Source of the DNA: Lysobacterales bacterium
Lineage (GTDB): Bacteria > Pseudomonadota > Gammaproteobacteria > Xanthomonadales > SZUA-36
NCBI GenBank assembly: GCA_014238945.1
Contig: JABAAB010000101.1
Span: 1 to 64,000 of the forward strand
Direction of reading: 5' to 3'
DNA: 64,000 nt
Positions within the stretch are counted from its first letter, which is position 1. Each line of letters opens with the position of its first letter. The position numbers were made by a program, and so were the translations under genes. Below are positions 8,806 to 20,788 of this stretch, piece by piece. The notes under the pieces were generated by a model that was not told the origin of the DNA, searched no databases, and saw only the letters and a program-made list of their open reading frames with translations.

Positions 8806-10032
8806 CTAGGTAGGTAGCCAGGCATGCAGTGCAAATCCTGCGCCCGGTTCTGATTCTATCTCAAGCTTACCACCCAATTGCTTCAGGCGCTCGGCCATAC
8901 CGTTGAGACCGTTCCCGGAGGCTATTTCACTGGTTCCAACCCCGTCATCGCGTGCACTCATGGCAAGTCCATTTCTGCTGATACTCAGCCTGATCCATAA
9001 GTTTCTGGCTCGTGCATGGCGTACGCTATTGGTAATCATTTCCTGGACACAACGCAACAAAACCTGCGCACGTTGTGGTTCGGTATTGACCTCGTCGGAC
9101 GGCAGGTCAAGATGGATTCGGGGCTTGGGCACCCCTTCGACCAGGGCGTTCAACGCATCTGCAAGGTTGACCATATCATCCTGACGCATGTCGCTGACCA
9201 CTTCTCTCACATCTGCGAGCAACAACCTGGCCAACGAGTGTGCCTGTTGCACATGGCCCAGCACCTTGCCATCGACCAGGTGGGTCACCACTTCCAGGTT
9301 GAGCGTGAGCGCGGTCAGGTGATGACCAACCAGATCATGTAGTTCCCTTGCAATACGTACTCGCTCAGCGATGCGGGTATTTTCCTCCAACAGCGTTTGT
9401 GTCGCGAGCAGCTCTGAATTTACTTTTCGCAATTCATCACGGACCGTACTCTGACGCAACGTGACCATTGATCCCATAAACGCAAACACCGATATACTGA
9501 GATAGAGACCAGCCTCAAGGGTGGCATCGCTGATACTGACATCCGGTATTCGACTGATGGTGTAAGCAAGTAACACATTTTGCGAAATCAGCCAGGTAAC
9601 GGCCTGCACTGTAGACAACATCCATGGCAGGAGTACGCTCACAATCAACAGCAGTATTCCGCCCAGCGGCGACTGGGAGACCGCACTGATCGCCAGCGCA
9701 CTACCGGTTAACAGTGACAGATACAATAATCGGTGACCGACATAAGTGCGCTCGGGCAGGTATTGAATCAGGTTCCAGTACATCAATCCGTACAGGCCGT
9801 GTAACAGCATCCAGGCAATATAGGGTGTCGATTCCAGGGGTTGCGGGTAAATTACACGCATGAGTACCAGCGGAATTCCCGCGCAGAACCACAGGAATAA
9901 CCCCGCATAACGAAGCAGTTCAATTGGCCTGTGCTTTCCTTGCAGTGTGTCCACGTTGCATTCATACCCATTTGGACTTGCGGTAAAATTCCGCATACGC
10001 ATAATAGCGCAGACGAATGAATTTCCCATCAT
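8806..10032 (-). CDS. NarX/DesK-type sensor histidine kinase
   Basis: A 408-residue membrane kinase. The N-terminal third has about five or six hydrophobic helices with short loops, so the signal is probably membrane-derived or small. A HisKA_3 box follows, with the phospho-acceptor histidine in IARELHDLVGHH, and then an ATPase domain with NSVRHARAR, DDGVGTSE and GNGLNGMAERL. It phosphorylates the adjacent NarL-type regulator. The exact start is uncertain: two ATGs lie at 10032 and 10029 and further ones about 30 bases inside. The divergent neighbour starts close by, so one of the two genes must start later than its longest frame. Confidence 0.9.
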   Translation of the reverse strand: MMGNSFVCAIMRMRNFTASPNGYECNVDTLQGKHRPIELLRYAGLFLWFCAGIPLVLMRVIYPQPLESTPYIAWMLLHGLYGLMYWNLIQYLPERTYVGHRLLYLSLLTGSALAISAVSQSPLGGILLLIVSVLLPWMLSTVQAVTWLISQNVLLAYTISRIPDVSISDATLEAGLYLSISVFAFMGSMVTLRQSTVRDELRKVNSELLATQTLLEENTRIAERVRIARELHDLVGHHLTALTLNLEVVTHLVDGKVLGHVQQAHSLARLLLADVREVVSDMRQDDMVNLADALNALVEGVPKPRIHLDLPSDEVNTEPQRAQVLLRCVQEMITNSVRHARARNLWIRLSISRNGLAMSARDDGVGTSEIASGNGLNGMAERLKQLGGKLEIESEPGAGFALHAWLPT

Positions 10033-10074
10033 TCAATGGTCATTAATTCTGAATACAGGCATAGGTATCATTCA

Positions 10075-10611
10075 ATGAACCCGTCAATTCCCGTAGCTGC
10101 CGGAACAGCGATTGAATTACCCGATGTGCTGCGACTGGCCGATACCGATAGCAGGCTGCTGCGCAAATTGCTGCTCAAATACGGATTGTTTCTGGAAATT
10201 GTTCCTGCTGACAGAGACATACCGGGCAGTTATTGGGGCGATTCAGAGGCGGGCCTGATTGGCGACCGACTATTGGTAAGAGTCGACACACCCCTGCATT
10301 CCGTTCTCCATGAGACCTGCCATTATGTGTGTATGGATCAAGCTCGGCGTGACGGTGTACATACCGATGCCGGCGGAAATTATGATGAGGAAAATGCCGT
10401 TTGTTATCTGCAGATACTGCTGGCCGATCAAATCTGCTTGCTCGGCAGACATCGAATGTTCAAAGACATGGATAGCTGGGGATATGCCTTTCGTCTGGGT
10501 TCAGCCCAATGCTGGTTTGAAAATGATGCGGATGATGCCCTTGAATGGCTCTGTCATCACAAACTGCTGGACGCGCAGCAAACACCGAATTGGAATAAAA
10601 GAGACATCTGA
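10075..10611 (+). CDS. uncharacterised protein with HExxH motif
   Basis: A 178-residue soluble protein I cannot assign. It contains a zincin signature: His79-Glu80-x-x-His83 in SVLHETCHYV, followed 22 residues later by an acidic pair in YDEENAVCYLQ that could supply the third ligand. This resembles the spacing of gluzincins such as ImmA/IrrE proteins. The cysteines at 82, 86 and 110 are unusual near such a site. The ATG at 10075 is preferred. The earlier one at 10036 leaves only 3 bases to the divergent kinase start. The gene ends 2 bases before the acetyltransferase gene, so the two form an operon. Protease activity is inferred only. Confidence 0.55.
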   Translation: MNPSIPVAAGTAIELPDVLRLADTDSRLLRKLLLKYGLFLEIVPADRDIPGSYWGDSEAGLIGDRLLVRVDTPLHSVLHETCHYVCMDQARRDGVHTDAGGNYDEENAVCYLQILLADQICLLGRHRMFKDMDSWGYAFRLGSAQCWFENDADDALEWLCHHKLLDAQQTPNWNKRDI

Positions 10612-10613
10612 TC

Positions 10614-11159
10614 ATGGACCTGACAAAAATCTCCCGCAACCTGGATACTGTCGATCTGAATTTACGGCCATTGGTTATTGAGGATGCGCAGGGCATGTTT
10701 CAGATGCTTTCTGATCCAGAATGTATGAAATACTGGAGCAGCCCCCCACTATCAACGATAGATGACGCGGCCAGGTTGCTTCAACAGGACCTGGATTCAG
10801 ATGCCCGGGGAGACAGTGTATGCTGGGCGATAAATCGCAAAAATCAGAGCAATTTGATTGGAAAATGCATCCTGTTCAACTTCAGCCAGGCCAATCGAAG
10901 AGCGGAGATAGGTTTTATCCTGAAGCGCAAATACTGGCGCCAGGGATTGACACAGCAGGCGGTCGAAGCTGTGATTGATTTTGCTTTCAAAATACTGAAA
11001 CTGCACCGGATCGAGGCTGATGTTGATCCCGGAAACCAGGGTAGTCTCGGCTTGCTTGAGAAACTGGACTTCAAACGAGAAGGGTTGCTCCCCGAACGCT
11101 GGTACGTTCACGGTGAGTGGCAGGATAGTGTTGTTCTGGGACTGATTGGACCCGATTAG
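10614..11159 (+). CDS. GNAT N-acetyltransferase, RimJ/RimL type
   Basis: A 181-residue acetyl-CoA-dependent transferase. The RimJ-like N-terminal pattern LDLRPL is seen as LNLRPLVIEDAQGMFQML. The acetyl-CoA loop is degenerate, reading KRKYWRQGLTQQAV, and motif B is HRIEADVDPGNQGSLGLLEK. Members modify ribosomal protein N-termini, antibiotics or small amines; the acceptor here is unknown. It follows the HExxH gene by 2 bases and is presumably co-translated with it. Confidence 0.9.
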   Translation: MDLTKISRNLDTVDLNLRPLVIEDAQGMFQMLSDPECMKYWSSPPLSTIDDAARLLQQDLDSDARGDSVCWAINRKNQSNLIGKCILFNFSQANRRAEIGFILKRKYWRQGLTQQAVEAVIDFAFKILKLHRIEADVDPGNQGSLGLLEKLDFKREGLLPERWYVHGEWQDSVVLGLIGPD

Positions 11160-11249
11160 TAATCCGATAACCGTTTTTCAGAGCACCTCTGGTTGTGCCC
11201 TGCTGCGTGTTAACCCCGGTGGAATGGACGATGGGGACGAATATTCAGA

Positions 11250-11696
11250 TTATCCAAACCAGGCGGGCAGCCAGGCAGGTTTCCATTTCAACACCGCGAC
11301 CGTTGCGGTCATTAACAGCAGAAGAGTCCAAACCAGTATGCGTGGCCAGCGCCGAACTGGCTGTCCTACGGCTTCGGCCGTCAAAATTCTGTCGGGCCGC
11401 AGACCGGGTGCCTGTAACATCAGGCGACAGGTCCCAACCCTGATCTCATCGCCCGAACCCAGTTCGGTTTCCCCAACTGATTCTCCATTGAGCAATGTGC
11501 CCAACCCGGAACCAAGGTCCTTCAACCACAGAGATTTTCCCTCAACAAGGCGAATTTCAGCATGTCTGGGCGCGACACCCGGTTCTTCAATCTGTACCTG
11601 GCACTCCGGGGAAGACCCCAGCAGCAACGAATCCCCAACAGGAAATGAACGATTGATAACGCTGCCTGCTGTGCCTTTGAGCTTGTATGGGTGCAT
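11250..11696 (-). CDS. tail-anchored FHA domain protein
   Basis: A 148-residue protein. Residues 10-95 form a forkhead-associated domain, a phospho-threonine binding fold, with the blocks LLLGSSPE, RHAEIRL and SGLGTLLNGESV. A single hydrophobic helix near the C-terminus (ILVWTLLLLMTATVAVLKW) would anchor it in the membrane with the FHA domain in the cytoplasm. The ATG at 11696 follows the Shine-Dalgarno-like GAAGGA; a TTG at 11720 would overlap truD. No Ser/Thr kinase or phosphatase gene is visible in the window, so its phospho-partner must be elsewhere. Confidence 0.8.
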   Translation of the reverse strand: MHPYKLKGTAGSVINRSFPVGDSLLLGSSPECQVQIEEPGVAPRHAEIRLVEGKSLWLKDLGSGLGTLLNGESVGETELGSGDEIRVGTCRLMLQAPGLRPDRILTAEAVGQPVRRWPRILVWTLLLLMTATVAVLKWKPAWLPAWFG

Positions 11697-11709
11697 ACGT
11701 TCGTTTCCT

Positions 11710-12780
11710 TCAATAACCAACGGTGTCGAACGTCAGTATTTCTCTCAATACTACGGTTGCGTAGGTTCCGGGTGGCAGCACAAAAGAAATTTCCAACTCA
11801 CTACCCTGAACACTCCAGCGCAATTCTGCCGGATATAACCGCAGTGCCCGGCGACTGGCCTTGACGCCCTGCCCCACCAGCAGATCGGTCATCGCGGCCC
11901 ATTCATCCAGAACCTGATACTCCAGTGACCCGGCATCTTTCTGCGGTCCGGCCCCATCGATGCCCGGTAAAGGGCCGGTTGGATGTATATCAAGGCGCAT
12001 GCAGCGCTCTTCAATATCCCTGTCTACAATTTCACAGGAAAAAATGGAATGGCTACCATCCAGCATGACCAGGTCACCGTTGATGATGATATTCCAGTTC
12101 TCTCTTTGCACCCGTATCGCGAGTACCTGGTTAAACAGAAAACTGCGCAGTGCAGACAGGTAAATACCTTTCCGGTTTCTGCTCAGGCGGGCTTGTTTAC
12201 CCAGCGATTCAAATGCCTTTTGTACATTGAGACCCCGATGACCGAATCGCTGGGGGCCAAAATAGTTGGGTACGCCCTTTTGACATACCTGCTCCAGTCT
12301 CCGTTCGACCTGTTTGCCCCTGTCTTCAAACTGGCGGATGCGCAAGCTGAATCTGTTGCCATTCAGAGTGCCACGTTTCAGCTTTCGCGTATGTCTGCTG
12401 CTGGCAAGAATTGATACACCCTCAATATCCAGGTGTTCCAGTGCAGCTTCCAGGGAATGGGATTCCGGGACAGAAAACCACTGGCGGGTTACGGCATGGC
12501 GGTCTTTCAGACCCGCATAACCCACATCCCGTCTGGCGCATTTTGCCGAACGGGCCAACTGACCCGCAACCCAATCGGTATTGGCCCCTGTTTTCTCCAC
12601 CCACAACCACCTGTGACTGCCTTCACCCAGTGGTTGAATCCTGGAGATTTCTTCGACGTAAAAATCCTCCAAATGACTACGGATGACACCGCTGGCGGTT
12701 GGCATACCCAGATATCGCGGCCAATCCGGCAGCGGATCAAGACCTGTCACCACCCGAATCCAATCTTCACTGATTACCAA
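11710..12780 (-). CDS. truD: tRNA pseudouridine(13) synthase TruD
   Basis: A 356-residue enzyme that isomerises U13 in tRNA-Glu. The family motif with the catalytic aspartate is clear: [16 protein letters not shown] (Asp93). Other matches are [11 protein letters not shown] near the N-terminus and NYFGPQRFG. The best start is a TTG at 12780 that overlaps the last codons and stop of ispF by 7 bases; no ATG is available before the conserved region begins. It belongs to the ftsB-ispD-ispF-truD block typical of gammaproteobacteria. surE and pcm, which often follow, are absent; an FHA gene occupies that place. Confidence 0.95.
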   Translation of the reverse strand: MVISEDWIRVVTGLDPLPDWPRYLGMPTASGVIRSHLEDFYVEEISRIQPLGEGSHRWLWVEKTGANTDWVAGQLARSAKCARRDVGYAGLKDRHAVTRQWFSVPESHSLEAALEHLDIEGVSILASSRHTRKLKRGTLNGNRFSLRIRQFEDRGKQVERRLEQVCQKGVPNYFGPQRFGHRGLNVQKAFESLGKQARLSRNRKGIYLSALRSFLFNQVLAIRVQRENWNIIINGDLVMLDGSHSIFSCEIVDRDIEERCMRLDIHPTGPLPGIDGAGPQKDAGSLEYQVLDEWAAMTDLLVGQGVKASRRALRLYPAELRWSVQGSELEISFVLPPGTYATVVLREILTFDTVGY

Positions 12781-13253
12781 CTCTGGATCAGTACGATCGC
12801 CTGCGCGGTGATACCCTCACCCCGACCGCTGAATCCCAGGCCTTCGGTAGTGGTGGCTTTTATGGAAACGTCATCGACTTCAAGACCGAGATCAGAGGCA
12901 ATTGCAAGCTGCATTTTCTCAGCATAAGGCACAATTTTTGGCGACTGGCAAATGACGGTCAGGTCAACATTTACCGGCATCCAGCCTTTATGTTTCAACA
13001 TCGTGCTGACCTGGCGCAGCAGATCCCGGCTGTCCGCATCCTTCCAACGGTCGTCGGTCGGAGAGAAATGCCTGCCGATATCACCCAGCGCAGCGGCACC
13101 CAGCAGTGCATCACTCAGGGCATGCAATGCAACATCACCATCTGAATGGGCATCCACACCCCGGTCATGCGGGATACGAACACCACCCAACATCACGTGG
13201 TTGCCTGCTGAGAAGGCATGAATATCAAGACCATGACCAATACGGAATTTCAT
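12774..13253 (-). CDS. ispF: 2-C-methyl-D-erythritol 2,4-cyclodiphosphate synthase
   Basis: A 159-residue enzyme of the non-mevalonate isoprenoid pathway that cyclises CDP-methylerythritol phosphate with loss of CMP. The metal-binding start [10 protein letters not shown] is present, then [18 protein letters not shown] and [10 protein letters not shown], and the C-terminal [16 protein letters not shown]. The length is normal. It lies 20 bases after ispD and overlaps truD. The neighbouring ispD supplies the preceding pathway step but one. Confidence 0.97.
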   Translation of the reverse strand: MKFRIGHGLDIHAFSAGNHVMLGGVRIPHDRGVDAHSDGDVALHALSDALLGAAALGDIGRHFSPTDDRWKDADSRDLLRQVSTMLKHKGWMPVNVDLTVICQSPKIVPYAEKMQLAIASDLGLEVDDVSIKATTTEGLGFSGRGEGITAQAIVLIQSW

Positions 13254-13273
13254 GTCTTTACTACCACCTTCGC

Positions 13274-13981
13274 CTAAGTTGCTGCTCCCGAACTTCTCAG
13301 CCAGGCCTCCGCTATCTTTATATCTCCGGGATGGGTGATCTTTACGTTCGCCGCTGATCCCATGACAAGTTTAGGCGAGGCACCTGCAAGCTCCATGGCC
13401 GATGCCTCATCCGTCAACTCATGATTGGCCGCAATCGCAGCATCCATGGCCCTGGACAATTCTGCAATTCGAAACAACTGTGGTGTCTGGGCAGACCACA
13501 GACTTTCACGATCAACCGTCGTGATGATCTCCCGTTTTTCATCTGCCCTCTTAAGCGTGTCACCGACAGGAACCGCTAAAATCGCCCCGTCTTTGTGCTG
13601 CATGCCCTGCTCCAGTAATCGGTCCAGGCAGTCTGGTGGCAAACAGGGTCGGGCCGCATCATGTACCAGCACCCACCTGGTTTCGGGGTGTCTTTCGGAA
13701 ATAGACCTCAGGCCATTGCGAACAGATTCCGCCCTGGTATATCCTCCGGGGGCAGTCTCAACTGCTGCTGTCAGCGAACCAAGCGCTGATTCAAACCAAT
13801 GATCATCTTCCGAGATCACCACCGTGATGCCATCAATTGAATGGTGAAACTGAAATGATCTGATCGCGTGCGCAAGCACGGCCTTACCGCAGATCGGGAG
13901 GTATTGTTTCAATACGTCGCCACCAAAGCGGGTGCCGCGACCGGCAGCCGGAATCAGAACTTGAACTGGTCCGGCGCTCAC
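13274..13981 (-). CDS. ispD: 2-C-methyl-D-erythritol 4-phosphate cytidylyltransferase
   Basis: A 235-residue nucleotidyltransferase that joins CTP to methylerythritol phosphate. The nucleotide loop [13 protein letters not shown] and its following KQYLPICGK are intact, as are VLVHDAARP and the region [11 protein letters not shown]. The start is a GTG at 13981 that overlaps the ftsB stop as GTGA, implying coupled translation. The CTP it needs is made by PyrG, encoded a few genes away on the same strand. Confidence 0.96.
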   Translation of the reverse strand: MSAGPVQVLIPAAGRGTRFGGDVLKQYLPICGKAVLAHAIRSFQFHHSIDGITVVISEDDHWFESALGSLTAAVETAPGGYTRAESVRNGLRSISERHPETRWVLVHDAARPCLPPDCLDRLLEQGMQHKDGAILAVPVGDTLKRADEKREIITTVDRESLWSAQTPQLFRIAELSRAMDAAIAANHELTDEASAMELAGASPKLVMGSAANVKITHPGDIKIAEAWLRSSGAAT

Positions 13982-14295
13982 GAATTTACTCCTTTGCCTT
14001 GACCCGTCTTATTTTCATTGGGTGGAGGCGGTACCACCTGGTAAAATTCTTCATCGGGTTTGATCAACCCCAGTTCGCTGCGGGCGCGTTCTTCCACTGC
14101 TTCCAGCCGTTCACGCAGGTCCTCCACCTCGGCACGCAGCTCGGTATTTCGTAGCAACAGGTCATCGTTCTGTTGCCGTTGCTCTTCAACCCGAATTTCC
14201 AGCCTGCCCACCTCGCGGAAACCACCTTCACCCAACCACAATTTAAATTGTAGCAATATCAGGACGACAAATAATATTGCGGTCACTATGCGCAT
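13978..14295 (-). CDS. ftsB: cell division protein FtsB
   Basis: A 105-residue bitopic protein: one N-terminal membrane helix (IVTAILFVVLILLQFKLWLG), then a long coiled coil with EEQRQQNDDLLLRNTELRAE, and a short periplasmic tail. It forms the FtsQBL complex with FtsL and FtsQ at the division site. The motif ELGLIKPDEEFYQVV near the C-terminus is characteristic. It lies 19 bases after eno and overlaps ispD by 4 bases, the standard gammaproteobacterial order. Confidence 0.94.
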   Translation of the reverse strand: MRIVTAILFVVLILLQFKLWLGEGGFREVGRLEIRVEEQRQQNDDLLLRNTELRAEVEDLRERLEAVEERARSELGLIKPDEEFYQVVPPPPNENKTGQGKGVNS

Positions 14296-14314
14296 TATTG
14301 GATCATGCTCTTAT

Positions 14315-15637
<1,323 letters not shown>

Positions 15638-15659
15638 TTACTGTCACCCGGCTGACTGC

Positions 15660-18184
<2,525 letters not shown>

Positions 18185-18279
18185 CTACCCGTTTATGGCG
18201 ACAGGCAATTGTTCTTCTTTATGCAGTTTCCAATCTATGTTAAAAGGTGCAACTAATCCGCATTTTTAATAGTGACTTG

Positions 18280-18819
18280 ATGAACTCTCAACCCCGAGTA
18301 AAAAAGCACCCGGGAACGCACCCGGTTGTAGCCTGCAAATGGTCCGTATTCCTTGCCCTGGCTGGCTCACTGTGGTTCTTTGCAGTTGACGCGAAGGCAG
18401 TTGAAATCACCGAATGGCGTTTTCAGACCTCACTGTACACCAAGCACTGGGACCCGGAACCTTATCACGTCAATCAGCAGCACCTGCTTGACATCCAGGC
18501 ACAGACGTCTTCCAGCTGGTTCTATGGCTTTGCTTATTTCGATAATTCTTTTGGACAAGCCAGTCAGTACTTGTATGCTGGCTACGGATGGAATCTGTTC
18601 GGACGCGAGTGGGCATATTTCAGGTTGACCGGTGGGTTGTTGCATGGCTACAAGGAACCCTACGAGAACAAGATTCCGCTGAACGAACTGGGTATTGCAC
18701 CCGTGCTCGTTCCATCGGTGGGCTTCCGCTACAAACGCGTATTCAGTGAAATCCTGATCGGCGGTAATTCCGCCGTAACGGTAACGGCCGGGTTCAGTTT
18801 CGGCCATAAAAAGGAATGA
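18280..18819 (+). CDS. outer-membrane beta-barrel protein, PagP-like pattern
   Basis: A 179-residue exported protein. A positively charged N-terminus and hydrophobic core (SVFLALAGSLWFFAV, ending in AKA) form a signal peptide of about 38 residues. The mature part alternates aromatic and polar residues in strands, such as WFYGFAYFDNSF and YLYAGYGWNLF, and ends in an aromatic-containing strand, as small outer-membrane barrels do. The succession of strands recalls PagP, but I cannot see a certain catalytic His-Asp-Ser set. The ATG at 18280 is chosen; a GTG 33 bases earlier adds residues before the signal. It lies 13 bases before parE. Confidence 0.6.
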   Translation: MNSQPRVKKHPGTHPVVACKWSVFLALAGSLWFFAVDAKAVEITEWRFQTSLYTKHWDPEPYHVNQQHLLDIQAQTSSSWFYGFAYFDNSFGQASQYLYAGYGWNLFGREWAYFRLTGGLLHGYKEPYENKIPLNELGIAPVLVPSVGFRYKRVFSEILIGGNSAVTVTAGFSFGHKKE

Positions 18820-18832
18820 TTTCAGAAACCAA

Positions 18833-20716
18833 ATGAGCAAGCAGTATCAGGCAAAGGACATTGAGGTCCTTTCAGGACTCGAACCGGTGCAACGCCGGCC
18901 TGGCATGTACACCGACACGACCCAGCCCAATCACCTGGTACAGGAGGTCATTGACAACAGTGTGGACGAGGCACTGGCAGGATATTGCAAGGATATTGAA
19001 GTCACGTTGCACGAAGACGGTTCGATCGAGGTCACGGACAATGGTCGTGGTATGCCGGTTGATAATCATCCGGAGCACGGTATACCCGGCGTCGAACTGA
19101 TCCTCACCCGTCTGCACGCCGGTGGCAAGTTCAACAATGATAACTACCAGTTCGCGGGTGGCCTGCACGGCGTGGGCGTATCCGTAGTCAATGCCCTGTC
19201 GACTGATTTTGAAATCTGGGTCAAACGCGAAGGACGCGAACACCACATGACACTCAGGGACGGTGCCAAGACATCTGAACTGGAGGTACTGGGAACGGTT
19301 GGACAACGCAACACTGGAACACGCATCCGTTTCTGGCCCGATCCTAAATATTTTGACAGTGCAAAAATTGGCTATAAAAAACTACAACACCTGTTGCGCG
19401 CAAAGGCCGTATTGTGCCCCGGTCTGCATGTCAGCCTGTGTGTCGCCAAGACCGGAGAAAAAGAGGAGTGGCAGTTTGACCAGGGGTTGGAAGATTATTT
19501 ACAAAATGAATTGTTGGGCATCACCCAGTTACCTGAACAACCCTTCACAGTTGAAATGAAAGGCAGTGATTCGGAGGTCAGCTGGGCCTTGTGCTGGTTA
19601 CCTGAAGGAGGGCAACTGCAGGAGAGTTACGTCAACCTGATACCAACCATTTCCGGTGGCACACACGTCAATGGTCTGCGCACCGGGCTGGTTGAGGCGT
19701 TGCGTGAATTCTGTGTGTTACACACCCTGCTGCCACGGGGAATTCGACTCGCTCCTGATGATATCTGGGACCGTATTGCCTACATTGTGTCGGTCAAGAT
19801 GTCCGACCCGCAATTCAGTGGGCAGACCAAGGAGCGTTTGTCATCACGGGCCTGCGCGACCTTCGTTTCAGGTGTGGTAAAAGATTCCTTCAGTCTGTGG
19901 CTGAACCGTCATGTCAGCGATGGTGAGGCCATCGCAACGCTGGCCATTGCCAATGCCCAGAAACGCATGAAGAAAGGTCGGCAGGTGGTGCGTAAAAAAG
20001 TTACGTCCGGCCCTGCACTGCCCGGCAAGCTGGCCGATTGCACCAGCCAGGACCTGTCCCTTACCGAGCTGTTCCTGGTCGAAGGAGACTCCGCAGGGGG
20101 CTCTGCAAAACAGGCACGGAACCGGGAATACCAGGCGATCCTGCCGTTGCGGGGAAAAATTCTAAATACCTGGGAAGTTGAATCCGATGCGGTACTATCC
20201 AACCAGGAGGTGCATGATATTTCAGTGGCTATTGGCGTTGACCCGGGCTCTCAAAAGATTTCCGATCTGCGCTACGGTAAGATCATCATCCTGGCGGATG
20301 CCGACTCCGACGGTCTGCACATTGCGACCCTGCTCTGCGCCCTGTTTCTGAAACATTTCAGGGCCCTGGTGGAAACCGGTCATGTTTTTGTTGCCATGCC
20401 TCCGCTTTATCGTATCGACATTGGCAAGGAAACCCACTATGCACTGGATGCGGAAGAACGCCAGGCCATCCTCGATGTCATAGCGGCCGAGAAAAAGAAA
20501 GGCAAGATAATGGAAACCCGGTTCAAAGGCCTGGGTGAAATGAATCCCTTGCAGTTGCGTGAAAGCACGGTCGATCCGGATACGCGAAGACTGGTGCAAC
20601 TGACCATAGACAGCGATGCCAGAACCAACTCGATGATGGACATGTTGCTCGGCAAGAAACGAGCGGCAGACAGGAAAGCATGGCTGGAGGACAAGGGTGA
20701 CCTCGCATCGGTGTGA
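18833..20716 (+). CDS. parE: DNA topoisomerase IV subunit B
   Basis: A 627-residue ATPase subunit that powers decatenation with ParC. The GHKL ATP site appears as EVIDNSVDEALAGY, DNGRGMPVDNHP and GGLHGVGVSVVNAL. The TOPRIM domain has FLVEGDSAGGSAKQAR and the acidic motif ADADSDGLHIA. The length and the C-terminal KGLGEMNPLQL separate it from the longer GyrB. The stop is followed 72 bases later by parC on the same strand, so the two subunits are probably made together. Confidence 0.97.
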   Translation: MSKQYQAKDIEVLSGLEPVQRRPGMYTDTTQPNHLVQEVIDNSVDEALAGYCKDIEVTLHEDGSIEVTDNGRGMPVDNHPEHGIPGVELILTRLHAGGKFNNDNYQFAGGLHGVGVSVVNALSTDFEIWVKREGREHHMTLRDGAKTSELEVLGTVGQRNTGTRIRFWPDPKYFDSAKIGYKKLQHLLRAKAVLCPGLHVSLCVAKTGEKEEWQFDQGLEDYLQNELLGITQLPEQPFTVEMKGSDSEVSWALCWLPEGGQLQESYVNLIPTISGGTHVNGLRTGLVEALREFCVLHTLLPRGIRLAPDDIWDRIAYIVSVKMSDPQFSGQTKERLSSRACATFVSGVVKDSFSLWLNRHVSDGEAIATLAIANAQKRMKKGRQVVRKKVTSGPALPGKLADCTSQDLSLTELFLVEGDSAGGSAKQARNREYQAILPLRGKILNTWEVESDAVLSNQEVHDISVAIGVDPGSQKISDLRYGKIIILADADSDGLHIATLLCALFLKHFRALVETGHVFVAMPPLYRIDIGKETHYALDAEERQAILDVIAAEKKKGKIMETRFKGLGEMNPLQLRESTVDPDTRRLVQLTIDSDARTNSMMDMLLGKKRAADRKAWLEDKGDLASV

Positions 20717-20788
20717 AGTCAAAACAGATTAATTTTGTAACCATTTTTTTAATGATCGACAACCGGCTATATCAAGCGACAGAATCCA

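Noticed and set aside
11146-11838. A 230-residue plus-strand frame opposite the FHA gene
   Set aside because: It is antisense to the FHA and truD genes. Its serine/arginine-rich composition is typical of the reverse of a coding strand.
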